Positions 7,771-14,900 of a DNA stretch of 33,151 nucleotides are shown piece by piece. The stretch spans positions 1-33,151 of the forward strand of contig JBGVKB010000043.1 in NCBI GenBank assembly GCA_045118955.1. Direction: 5' to 3'. The translations under genes and the position numbers were made by a program. This stretch comes from SFJ001 sp045118955. GTDB lineage: Bacteria > Bacillota > Clostridia > Oscillospirales > Ruminococcaceae. Within the stretch, counting starts at the first letter, position 1; the number at the start of each line of letters is the position of its first letter. The notes under the pieces were generated by a model, which did no database searches, was not told the origin of the DNA, and saw only the letters and a program-made list of their open reading frames with translations.

Positions 7771-8028
7771 TTAGTCGCTGACGTAGGGCATCAGGGCGAC
7801 GTGACGGGCGCGCTTGATGGCGACGGTCAGCTCACGCTGATGGAAAGCGCAGGTGCCGGTGACGCGACGGGGAATGATCTTCGCGCGCTCGCTCACATAC
7901 TTACGCAGACGGGGCACGTCCTTGTAGTCGATGCGGTCAATGCGGTCAACGCAGAAGCTGCAAACCTTTTTGCGGCCACGGCGCATGGGGCGGCCGGGAC
8001 GGGCGCCCTCAGTTCTCTCAAAAGCCAT
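7771..8028 (-). CDS. rpsR: 30S ribosomal protein S18
   Basis: An 85-residue S18 of the small ribosomal subunit. The conserved core is visible: KKVCSFC, the DYKDVPRLRKYVSERAKIIPRR block, and TGTCAFHQR. C23, C26, C60 and H63 give the zinc-binding (C+) form of S18. An arginine-rich N-terminus contacts rRNA. AGGAGGT lies nine bases before the ATG at 8028. It is third in the operon rpsF-ssb-rpsR, 26 bases after ssb, and is followed by the operon terminator. S18 pairs with S6 on the 30S platform, and the S6:S18 complex is known in other bacteria to bind the rpsF leader. Confidence 0.97.
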   Translation of the reverse strand: MAFERTEGARPGRPMRRGRKKVCSFCVDRIDRIDYKDVPRLRKYVSERAKIIPRRVTGTCAFHQRELTVAIKRARHVALMPYVSD

Positions 8029-8054
8029 GACGGTTACCTCCTGTCAGATTCTGT

Positions 8055-8537
8055 TTAGAAAGGCAGATCCTCGTTATCGTCGATCACAGCAAAATCATCG
8101 TTGCTGCCGGCGGAATAACTGGGCACCGGGTCGGAGACCGGGCGCTGGCTGCCCATGTTGTGAGAGGTCGCGGGAGCGGGGGCGTAGCCGCCGTAGTTGC
8201 TGCCGGACTGGTTGTCGCTCTTGTTGCCCACAAAGCTCACGTTGTCCACGTTCACCTCATAACTGGTGCGGTTGGCACCGGTCTTGTCGGTGTAGCTGTC
8301 CTGACGCAGACGGCCGTTCACGGCGATCCAAGAGCCCTTGTGGAACCACTTGGAAACGAACTCACCGGTGCGGCCAAAGGCCACACAGGGGATGAAGTCC
8401 GCCTGCCGCTGCTCGCCCTGACGGACGAAGTCACGATCGACCGCGATGCGGAACCGGCAGATGACGGTCCCGTTCTGGCCCTGACGCAGCTCGGGGTCGG
8501 CCACCAGACGGCCGACAAAAGCACAAACATTCAACAT
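8055..8537 (-). CDS. ssb: Single-stranded DNA-binding protein
   Basis: A 160-residue SSB. The OB-fold spans about residues 1-105: MLNVCAFVGRLVADPELR, ADFIPCVAFGRTGEFV, and KGSWIAVNGRLRQDSY. A low-complexity linker rich in G, S, P and N follows, then the acidic tip DDNEDLPF, which docks replication and repair proteins. The frame extends to 8576, but GGGAGGT nine bases before the ATG at 8537 and homology at MLNVCAF set the start. It lies in the usual place between rpsF and rpsR, and acts as a tetramer coating single-stranded DNA at forks and repair sites. A 7-bp hairpin (8567-8586) lies in the gap after rpsF. Confidence 0.97.
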   Translation of the reverse strand: MLNVCAFVGRLVADPELRQGQNGTVICRFRIAVDRDFVRQGEQRQADFIPCVAFGRTGEFVSKWFHKGSWIAVNGRLRQDSYTDKTGANRTSYEVNVDNVSFVGNKSDNQSGSNYGGYAPAPATSHNMGSQRPVSDPVPSYSAGSNDDFAVIDDNEDLPF

Positions 8538-8566
8538 TTCAGCAAACCTCCCTTGACTCAATGTTC

Positions 8567-8586
8567 GCTGCGGCACACACCGCAGC
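8567..8586 (-). other. Hairpin between rpsF and ssb
   Basis: A perfect 7-bp inverted repeat (GCTGCGG/CCGCAGC, 6-base loop) without a T run, in the 68-base gap between rpsF and ssb. It may protect or process the mRNA and so set different rpsF and ssb levels; inference only. Confidence 0.5.
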
Positions 8587-8605
8587 CGCTGGGGATCGAA
8601 ACTGA

Positions 8606-8890
8606 TTACTCAGCCTCGGCAATGATCATGGAGCGCAGAACGCCATCGGTGATCTTGTAGATACGATCCAGCTCAGCGGGGAACTCGGGAGCAGACTGGA
8701 ACTTAATCACAGTGTAGATGCCCTCGTTCTCGTCGTTGATGGGGTAGGCCAGACGGCGCTTGCCCCACTCGTCAACAGAATCGATGGTACCATTGTTCTC
8801 GATCAGGGTCTTGAACTTCGCCACCAGAGCGACGGAAGCCTCCTCATCCAGAGCAGCGCTGGTAATCAGCATGGTCTCATACTTAGCCAT
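8606..8890 (-). CDS. rpsF: 30S ribosomal protein S6
   Basis: A 94-residue S6 of the small-subunit platform. It has the family pattern: YETMLITSAAL at the N-terminus, the central EWGKRRLAYPINDENEGIYTVIKF block, and the C-terminal DRIYKITDGVLRSMI. Length is normal and there is no long acidic tail. AAGGAGGT lies nine bases before the ATG at 8890. It is the first gene of rpsF-ssb-rpsR, with a promoter of perfect hexamers 78 bases upstream and a structured leader that may be an S6:S18 autoregulatory site. Confidence 0.97.
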   Translation of the reverse strand: MAKYETMLITSAALDEEASVALVAKFKTLIENNGTIDSVDEWGKRRLAYPINDENEGIYTVIKFQSAPEFPAELDRIYKITDGVLRSMIIAEAE

Positions 8891-8918
8891 TCTCTGTACA
8901 CCTCCTTTTGGACTTATG

Positions 8919-8962
8919 GCCCCTATACCGGGGCAAGGATAAGCTGCCCTTCGCAGGGCAGC
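8919..8962 (-). promoter_or_regulatory. Structured rpsF leader, possible S6:S18 site
   Basis: Minus-strand RNA: an 8-bp stem GCTGCCCT/AGGGCAGC capped by a GCGA (GNRA-type) tetraloop (8962-8943), then a 5-bp stem GCCCC/GGGGC with loop GGUAUA (8934-8919) that presents a CCG triplet. Many bacteria carry an S6:S18-binding mRNA structure with a key CCG here. Whether this is that motif needs a covariance-model match. Confidence 0.5.
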
Positions 8963-8967
8963 AACTT

Positions 8968-8997
8968 ATTATATCAACCTCCCGGGCGGGATGTCAA
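8968..8997 (-). promoter_or_regulatory. Consensus promoter of rpsF-ssb-rpsR
   Basis: Minus-strand TTGACA (8997-8992), an 18-base spacer, and TATAAT (8973-8968). Both hexamers are perfect housekeeping-sigma consensus, as expected for a ribosomal protein operon. Transcription should start near 8961. Confidence 0.9.
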
Positions 8998-9045
8998 TAA
9001 CTTTTTTGAAAAAAATCACATAAAATCTGCGCAAAAATCGGTTTT

Positions 9046-10578
9046 TTACCCCTCGGCCAGCCCTGCGGCGGCGGCAAACCGGGCAAAGGCGGCGCGGCCG
9101 GCCTCGGTCTGCTTGAACACGCCCGCGTCCTCCAGCACATGGCTGAACACCGCGCCGATCTCGGCGCGCACAGCCTCCTCAGCCTCACTCTCGCTCAGGG
9201 CGGTGCCGTACCGGTCGATGAGCCGGTCGATCCAGTCGGCGTGAACGGCGAGGGTGCTGCCCTCCTGCCGGCTGGTGTTCGGCTCGGCACCGGTGAGGAT
9301 GCGGCAGACGGCGGCGCTCTGCTCCTTCAGGCGGCTGGGCAGGATGGCCAGACCCATCACCTCGATGAGGCCGATGTTCTCCTTTTTGATGTTGTGCCAC
9401 TCCGGGTGGGGGTGGAAGATGCCGTCCGGATACGCCTCGCTGGTGCGGTTGTTGCGCAGCGCCAGATCCATCACATAGCCCCGCTGCTCGTCAAAGTGCA
9501 GGATGGGGGTGACCGTGTTGTGGCGCACCTCGCCGCTGTGGGACAGGATGTCCGCGCTCTCGTCGCTGTAGCCGGCCCAGGTCTCCAGCACGTCCCCCGC
9601 CGCCGCCAGAAGCTGCTCGGGGTCGCGGCTCTCCAGCCGGATGGTGGACACCGGCCAGTTCAGGATGCCGCCGGTCACACCCGCGTGCCGGGTGCTGTGC
9701 AGGGGCGCGGCCAGCGCGGCGCGGGTCATGGGGAACACATAGCTGCCGCCCTGAAAATGGCTGTGGCTCAGGATGCTGCCGCCCACGATGGGCAGGTCGG
9801 CGTTGCTGCCGCAGGTGTAGTGGGGGAACTGCTGCACGAAGTCCATGATCTTGCGCAGGGTGCGGCGATCCATCTCCATGGGGGTGTGATCCTCGTGCAG
9901 GATGATGCAGTGCTCATTGAAGTAGACGTAGGGGCTGTACTGGAAATACCACGTCTCACCGCACAGCTTCACCGGCACGATGCGGTGGGTCTGCCGCGCG
10001 GGGAAGTTGATGCGCCCCGCGTAGCCGATGTTCTCCCGGCAGAGCATACACTTGGGGTAGGCGGTCTGGGGCTGCAGCTTCTCCAGCGCGATGGTCTTGG
10101 GGTCCTTCTCGGGCTTGGTCAGGTTGATGGTGATCTCCAGCTCGCCGTAGGGGGTGGAGGTGCTCCACTGGATGTTCTGGGCGATCTGGGCGGTGCGGAT
10201 GTAGTTGGAGTCGATGCACAGCTTGTAGAACCAGTCGGTGGCGGCCTTCGCGCCCTGCTGCTCAAACAGCTCATGGAAGCGGCGGGCGGTCTCCTGCGCG
10301 CCGGGCATCATGCAGCCCATGATGCGGGCCTCAAAGTTCACCCGGTAGTTGTACACGGTGTTGTCGAACAGACCCTGTTCGGCGGCGATGTCCAGCAGCC
10401 CCTCCAGCAGCTCGGTGGGGTAGCGGAACTCCTCCTCGGGCACCTCGCCCTCATAGGGGGCGTCCAGCCGGAACAGATCCAGCAGGGCGTTGCGGGCCAC
10501 GATCACGTCCAGCCCCTCGACCAGACCGTGCTTTTGGCCGAACTGCAGCATACGTTCGATCTCATAGGCAGCGTTCAT
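9046..10578 (-). CDS. galT: UDP-glucose-hexose-1-phosphate uridylyltransferase
   Basis: A 510-residue GalT of the long Firmicutes type. It swaps UMP between UDP-glucose and galactose-1-phosphate in the Leloir pathway. Marks are the YPKCMLCRENIGYAGR block, PYVYFNEHCIILHEDHTPM, and the HSHFQGG active site (histidine-x-histidine, the second being the expected UMP-carrying residue). Length matches the family (about 500). The frame is open to 10707, but the start MNAAYEIERML at 10578, with GAGAGGAGA upstream, fits the family. galU lies upstream on the same strand but a strong terminator separates them. No galK or galE is in the window. No GC-rich terminator is seen between its stop and the rpsF promoter. 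Confidence 0.95.
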   Translation of the reverse strand: MNAAYEIERMLQFGQKHGLVEGLDVIVARNALLDLFRLDAPYEGEVPEEEFRYPTELLEGLLDIAAEQGLFDNTVYNYRVNFEARIMGCMMPGAQETARRFHELFEQQGAKAATDWFYKLCIDSNYIRTAQIAQNIQWSTSTPYGELEITINLTKPEKDPKTIALEKLQPQTAYPKCMLCRENIGYAGRINFPARQTHRIVPVKLCGETWYFQYSPYVYFNEHCIILHEDHTPMEMDRRTLRKIMDFVQQFPHYTCGSNADLPIVGGSILSHSHFQGGSYVFPMTRAALAAPLHSTRHAGVTGGILNWPVSTIRLESRDPEQLLAAAGDVLETWAGYSDESADILSHSGEVRHNTVTPILHFDEQRGYVMDLALRNNRTSEAYPDGIFHPHPEWHNIKKENIGLIEVMGLAILPSRLKEQSAAVCRILTGAEPNTSRQEGSTLAVHADWIDRLIDRYGTALSESEAEEAVRAEIGAVFSHVLEDAGVFKQTEAGRAAFARFAAAAGLAEG

Positions 10579-10637
10579 CTTCTCTGTCTCCTCTCCCTGG
10601 CCCGTCCGCGGGCCTTGTCTTACACCATAACCATAAC

Positions 10638-10654
10638 AAAACCGGCACGGTTTT
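10638..10654 (-). other. Terminator-like hairpin in the galT leader
   Basis: AAAACCG/CGGTTTT inverted repeat with loop TGC, about 60 bases before the galT start, with T-rich ends on both strands. A weak attenuator or an operator are possible. I could not place a convincing galT promoter between 10600 and 10752. Confidence 0.45.
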
Positions 10655-10747
10655 TCCATGTGCGATTGCACCGCCTTTTTGACCTTTTCATGCATTTTAC
10701 CGGCCAATCAACCGCGTGCGCGTTCGCATCAAATGAAACAACCGCAC

Positions 10748-10784
10748 AAAAAGCGCCCGCCCCGGTGTCGGTCGGGGCGGGCGC
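10748..10784 (-). terminator. Terminator of galU
   Basis: A perfect 12-bp GC stem (GCGCCCGCCCCG, 10753-10764 with 10773-10784) followed on the minus strand by five T (complement of 10748-10752), 22 bases past the galU stop. Confidence 0.93.
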
Positions 10785-10806
10785 AAGGCGCACTTGATCA
10801 AATGGG

Positions 10807-11676
10807 TCACAGGGTGGCGGCCAGCGCCTTCAGCCAGGCGCGGAATTCCTCGCCGATCTCCTCATGCTTCAGGGCGGTCTCCACATGGGCCTGCATCACG
10901 CCCAGCTTGTTGCCCATGTCGTACCGCTTGCCGGTGAAATCCACCGCGGTCACGCCGTGGGCGCGGGCGTACTCGGCCATGGCGTCGGTGAGCTGGATCT
11001 CGCCGCCGGCGCCGGGCTTGGTGTGCTCCAGAATGGTGTAGATCTCAGGGGTGAGCAGCACACGGCCCAGAATGGACAGGTTGGAGAACTCCTGCCCGGG
11101 CTTGGGCTTCTCGATCATGTCGTCCACATAATAGTAGTTGTCCCGGATCGGCTCGGCCTTCATGGAGCAGTACTTGGCCAGATCGGCCACGGGCACGGGG
11201 TTCACCGCCACGGCGGGGCGGCCGAACTCCTCAAAGGCGCGGATGAGCTGCAGAGCGGCGGGGTCCTCGCCCATGATCACGTCGTCGCCGTACATGACCA
11301 CGAACGGCTCGTCCCCGGTGAAGGCCTTGGCCATCAGCACCGCGTGGCCCAGACCGAGGGTCTGCTTCTGGCGCACAAAGAAGATGTTGGCCAGCCCGGC
11401 GATGCCCAGACAGGTCTCCAGCGCCTTCTCCTTGCCGGGCTTGGACAGGGCGGTCTCCAGCTCGGGGGCGCGGTCGAAGTGATCCTCGATGATGTCCTTG
11501 TTGCGGCCGATGATGATCAGGATGTCGGTGATGCCGGAGCGGACGGCCTCCTCCACGATGTACTGGATGGCGGGCTTGTCCACGATGGGCAGCATCTCCT
11601 TGGGCATGGCCTTGGTGGCGGGCAGCACGCGGGTGCCCAGACCGGCGGCGGGGATGATCGCTTTGCGCACTTGCAT
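10807..11676 (-). CDS. galU: UTP-glucose-1-phosphate uridylyltransferase
   Basis: A 289-residue GalU that makes UDP-glucose from UTP and glucose-1-phosphate. The nucleotide-binding signature AAGLGTRVLPATKAMPKEMLP opens the protein, followed by DKPAIQYIVEEA, the RQKQTLGLGHAV loop, and MYGDDVIMGED with the metal-binding aspartates. Length is standard. Two ATGs are in frame: the one at 11682 lies only three bases from the AAAGGA site, while that at 11676 has nine-base spacing, so I chose 11676. It lies 69 bases after the RING/DUF2628 gene with no clear promoter or terminator between, so the two may share a transcript. Its product feeds the glycosyltransferases in this window. Confidence 0.95.
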   Translation of the reverse strand: MQVRKAIIPAAGLGTRVLPATKAMPKEMLPIVDKPAIQYIVEEAVRSGITDILIIIGRNKDIIEDHFDRAPELETALSKPGKEKALETCLGIAGLANIFFVRQKQTLGLGHAVLMAKAFTGDEPFVVMYGDDVIMGEDPAALQLIRAFEEFGRPAVAVNPVPVADLAKYCSMKAEPIRDNYYYVDDMIEKPKPGQEFSNLSILGRVLLTPEIYTILEHTKPGAGGEIQLTDAMAEYARAHGVTAVDFTGKRYDMGNKLGVMQAHVETALKHEEIGEEFRAWLKALAATL

Positions 11677-11745
11677 GATCATACGTCCTTTCGATGTTTA
11701 TGGTGGTCCGATCCGAACAAACCGGGCCGGGCGCGGAGGCTCAGG

Positions 11746-12651
11746 TCACCCGCCCATCATCTGGTACACGACGGACAGGTTCGGCCCCATCAGGGGCACG
11801 ATGCAGTAGCACAGCAGCATGAAGCCCACAACTGCCAGCAGCACCGCGGGCATACTGACGCCGCCGTGTACCGCCAGCGCGATCTGACGGTCGCGGCCGG
11901 CGGGATACTGCTGCAGGATGCGGCTGATCTTGCTGCCCGCGTCCCTGCGGTACAGGTCAACGGCCAGCAGGGCAGCGGCCGCCCGCACCAGCCACGCCAC
12001 CACAACGGCGGCGTTGTTCAGCTTTACCAGCAGCTCGTAGCTCAGCCCGACGAAGAAGGGGCTTTCGGTGGCCACCAGCAGGGCCAGCACCGAGGGCAGC
12101 TCGGTGAGCAGGTGCAGGACGCTGAACACGGCGGCGGCCTTCCACATCTTGCGGTAGAAGAAGAACAGCGGGCCGAACAGCATCGCCCACAGGGAGAAGA
12201 CCAGAGGGCGGCCGGTGAAGGCCATACGCTTGAACTTGTACAGGTAGCTGTGGGCCGCGCCGCCGATGTAGGCGGCCCAGTCGGTCAGGGCGATGCCGTC
12301 CACCGTCTCGTTGGGGTCCACATAGGGCATATCCCACACGGCACCGGCGGCCAGCATGGCGCCGCAGCCCCGGCAGGTCCGGCTGCCGGCGGGGTTCTCC
12401 TCGCCGCAGCTCGGACAGTACAGGGCAGGGCCGGCCTGCTCGGGGGCGGGCGTCTCCGGGGCGGGGCGCTCATCGGGGGCGGGGGTCCACTCAAAATCCG
12501 GGGCGTGCTGTGCCTTCAGCAGGCAAACGCCGGAGCGGTCGTAGCATTCACGGTGATAGGGGGCGCCGCAGTCCGGGCAGACCACGATGTCGTCCCCCTG
12601 CTGCAGCGTCTGACGGCAGGTGACGCACCTGCAGCCTTCAAAATTGAACAT
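11746..12651 (-). CDS. RING-like and zinc-ribbon protein with DUF2628 membrane domain
   Basis: A 301-residue protein of unknown function. Residues 1-45 form a prokaryotic RING-like zinc domain (C9, C12, C25, C28, H33, C36, C43; note CPDCGAPYHRECYDRSGVC). A proline/alanine-rich linker follows, then a second zinc ribbon (C79, C82, C93, C96). The C-terminal half has the DUF2628 pattern: YKFKRMAFTGRPLVFSLWAMLFGPLFFFYRKMW, with about four membrane helices. The zinc domains should face the cytoplasm. This domain order is recurrent in Clostridia. The ATG at 12651 is set by GGAGGA; the frame continues upstream to 12678 without a ribosome site. galU follows 69 bases downstream. A TATAAT box and a hairpin lie upstream. 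Confidence 0.85.
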   Translation of the reverse strand: MFNFEGCRCVTCRQTLQQGDDIVVCPDCGAPYHRECYDRSGVCLLKAQHAPDFEWTPAPDERPAPETPAPEQAGPALYCPSCGEENPAGSRTCRGCGAMLAAGAVWDMPYVDPNETVDGIALTDWAAYIGGAAHSYLYKFKRMAFTGRPLVFSLWAMLFGPLFFFYRKMWKAAAVFSVLHLLTELPSVLALLVATESPFFVGLSYELLVKLNNAAVVVAWLVRAAAALLAVDLYRRDAGSKISRILQQYPAGRDRQIALAVHGGVSMPAVLLAVVGFMLLCYCIVPLMGPNLSVVYQMMGG

Positions 12652-12683
12652 ATTCGTCCTCCAAAATACGGGCAGCACAAAAT

Positions 12684-12710
12684 AACCCCATCGGGGTTAC
12701 AGGTATTATA
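12684..12710 (-). promoter_or_regulatory. -10 box and start-site hairpin before the RING/DUF2628 gene
   Basis: Minus-strand TATAAT (12710-12705) without a clear -35, followed immediately by a 6-bp inverted repeat AACCCC/GGGGTT (12698-12684) that would fall at the transcript 5' end. It could be an operator across the start site or a 5' stem-loop that protects the mRNA. Confidence 0.5.
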
Positions 12711-12808
12711 GCGCATCTAGGTGAAAAAGAAAAGGCTGATTTCTGAACGTTTTTTGAACGACCGCGCCGATACAGCGCGAAAATGCCCCCGCGACCCCGG
12801 CAGACCGC

Positions 12809-12841
12809 AAAAAACCGCACCCGGGCGGCACCCGGATGCGG
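12809..12841 (-). terminator. Terminator of the GT-C-like gene
   Basis: On the minus strand an 11-bp stem (12841-12831 with 12825-12815, one G-U pair) and a 5-base loop run into six T (complement of 12809-12814), 20 bases after the stop at 12862. Confidence 0.9.
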
Positions 12842-12861
12842 TCGCGGTGTTTTGGGATGGC

Positions 12862-14730
12862 TCAGTTGATGCGTACCAGCGCCACTGCATCGGCGGCCTT
12901 GTCCACCCGGTAGACGGCCCCGCCGGCGATGGAGGCCGGGTCGGCGAACAGGTGCCCATACTTGGGTACAAAGGCGTCCGAGATGCTGTAAATGTACACA
13001 TGGGTGTAGTTGGCGGCCAGCTCGGCGGCCCACGCGTCGGCGCTCACGTCGGTGGCCCACACATCGTAGCCCGCGCCCAGATGGAAGTTGTGGCCGAGGC
13101 TGGCGTCACACACGGTGGGGTACAGGCTGTAGCGGGCGCACAGGCTCTCGTAGACGGCGGTGTCCTCGCCGATGAAGTACACCCGGTCGCCCTCGGCCAG
13201 CGGCTCGGGGAAGGTCTCCGCGGTGGGATAGACCAGCCGCGCCGCGCGATCCTGCGCGATCTGCACCGGGGTGGCCACAAGATTGTTGATGACCTTGGTC
13301 TGGGAGGGGAACACCAGCAGGGTGCAGGCCAGCAGCACCATGGGCAGATGGCGGCTGACCTCCCGGCGGGCGGCGCAGTCCAGCAGCAGCCCCACGCCCA
13401 GCACGGCCATGGTCAGCAGCCATGTGCTCAGGTAGCGGTGCTGGGACAGGACGCGGGTGCCCTCGTATTCGCTGAATTTAAAGAAGTAGAGGTACAAAAG
13501 CCCCGCCGCGTAGACAAAGAAGCCCAGCGACAGCCCCCGCCGCAGCCGCATCAGGGCGGGGCGGGCGGTGCGGTGGAGCTGCCCGGCGAAGCCCAGCGCC
13601 AGCGCGCCCAGCACCAGCCACAGCAGCATGGGCACCGGGATGGGGGCATCGGTGCCCGGGTCGTACAGCAGCCCCCGCAGGAAGGCATACAGGGTGATGG
13701 AATACCGCTCGGGCCAGGGGCCGAGCAGCTTCAGCAGGTTGTGGAGCACCGACGCGCCGCCACCGCCGCCGCCAAGCTGCACGGCGCAGACCACCGACCA
13801 GCTCGCCTTGGCCAGCAGCACCGCGCCCGCCGCCCACAGCCAGCACTTCTGGGCGGTGAGGGCGGCCTTCAGGCCCCGCTCGTCCCCGATGGTGCCCGCC
13901 CGCTGGCGGGTGGAGTCCCACAGGATCAGCAGCAGCGCCACCAGCGCGAACAGCAGGCCGCTGTCCTTGGTGAGGGTGAGGGTGAAGCAGCCCAGCGCCG
14001 CCCACAGCGCCGCGAAGGCGTCCCGCTTGCGGCGGCCGAACCAGCTGTACAGCGTCCAGGCGAACAGCAGCGCCAGGGTGCCGTCCACACACAGGTCGGT
14101 GTAAAACTCGGGGTAGAAGGCCAGCGGCAGCAGGTACAGGGCGGCGAAGCCCGCCGCGGCCATGCCGCTGCGCCGCAGGTTGAAGCGGCTCAGGTAGGGC
14201 ACCAGCAGGCTCACCTGCATCAGGTTCAGCGCCCGATAGAGGTAGCCCTCGGTGAAGGCGGGGGTCAGCCGCACGAACAGGTACTCAAACAGCGCGGTGG
14301 CGGGCGGGTAGGTGGGGAACTGCATCCGCCCGGCCTCGGTGATGCTCAGCGCGTCCAGATGCACCATCATTTTGACGGTGGCGGCCCAGTGGCTGAACTC
14401 GTCGTTGCCGATGACCACGCGCCCGCCCTGCGCCCACGCGATGTACACCACCGCCAGCGCGAACAGCCCCATGGCGGGGGTGAACCACTGCCGGATGAAC
14501 GCCCGCCGCTGCCGCAGACACTGCAGGGCGATGAGCGCGGCGCTCAGCGCGCCGCAGCCCGCCACCGCCCACAGGCCCGCGTACAAAAAGCCCGCCAGCC
14601 CGAACAGGTACAGCAGCGCGATGCTGCCGCAGACCGCCGGCGCAAGGCAAAGCTCCAGCTTTTCGTTGAAGGTCAGGGCCAGCGCCCCGGCGATGCACAC
14701 CAGCACCGCCACCCAAAGCAGATAGATCAA
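12862..14730 (-). CDS. Large polytopic membrane protein, GT-C glycosyltransferase-like
   Basis: A 622-residue protein with about a dozen membrane helices and a roughly 130-residue C-terminal soluble domain (starting near AQDRAARLVYPTAETFPEP). An early external loop holds IGNDEFSHWA, an acidic D-E plus H-W pattern like the catalytic loop of GT-C enzymes that use polyprenyl-phosphate sugars. I do not recognise a named family. The start is most likely TTG at 14730, seven bases after AAGGGGG: upstream ATGs have no ribosome site and one (14790) abuts the -10 box at 14797-14792. An unusual run of six glycines occurs mid-protein. A terminator follows the gene. Nearby PAP2 and VTT genes suggest an envelope role. 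Confidence 0.75.
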   Translation of the reverse strand: MIYLLWVAVLVCIAGALALTFNEKLELCLAPAVCGSIALLYLFGLAGFLYAGLWAVAGCGALSAALIALQCLRQRRAFIRQWFTPAMGLFALAVVYIAWAQGGRVVIGNDEFSHWAATVKMMVHLDALSITEAGRMQFPTYPPATALFEYLFVRLTPAFTEGYLYRALNLMQVSLLVPYLSRFNLRRSGMAAAGFAALYLLPLAFYPEFYTDLCVDGTLALLFAWTLYSWFGRRKRDAFAALWAALGCFTLTLTKDSGLLFALVALLLILWDSTRQRAGTIGDERGLKAALTAQKCWLWAAGAVLLAKASWSVVCAVQLGGGGGGASVLHNLLKLLGPWPERYSITLYAFLRGLLYDPGTDAPIPVPMLLWLVLGALALGFAGQLHRTARPALMRLRRGLSLGFFVYAAGLLYLYFFKFSEYEGTRVLSQHRYLSTWLLTMAVLGVGLLLDCAARREVSRHLPMVLLACTLLVFPSQTKVINNLVATPVQIAQDRAARLVYPTAETFPEPLAEGDRVYFIGEDTAVYESLCARYSLYPTVCDASLGHNFHLGAGYDVWATDVSADAWAAELAANYTHVYIYSISDAFVPKYGHLFADPASIAGGAVYRVDKAADAVALVRIN

Positions 14731-14791
14731 AGGAAAGCCCCCTTTATATAGGAAAGAAACGGCCGCAGCCGAAAACCGTATAACTGCCATC

Positions 14792-14797
14792 ATTATA
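14792..14797 (-). promoter_or_regulatory. -10 box upstream of the GT-C-like gene
   Basis: TATAAT on the minus strand (14797-14792), placing the transcript start near 14785 and a leader of about 55 nt before the TTG start at 14730. No good -35 was found. Confidence 0.5.
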
Positions 14798-14853
14798 GCG
14801 GATTTTGTGCAAAAAAGGAACACTTACCCACAAACCGGGCGCGGCAGCGGCAT

Positions 14854-14890
14854 AAAAAACGCCCGCGCCCCACAGACGGCGGGGCAGCGG
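14854..14890 (-). terminator. Probable terminator of the PAP2 gene
   Basis: On the minus strand a GC-rich hairpin (GCCCC/GGGGC core extended by CGC/GCG with a bulge) precedes six T (complement of 14854-14859). The T run is offset a few bases from the stem, so strength is uncertain. Confidence 0.65.
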
Positions 14891-14900
14891 ACGAGGGGGA

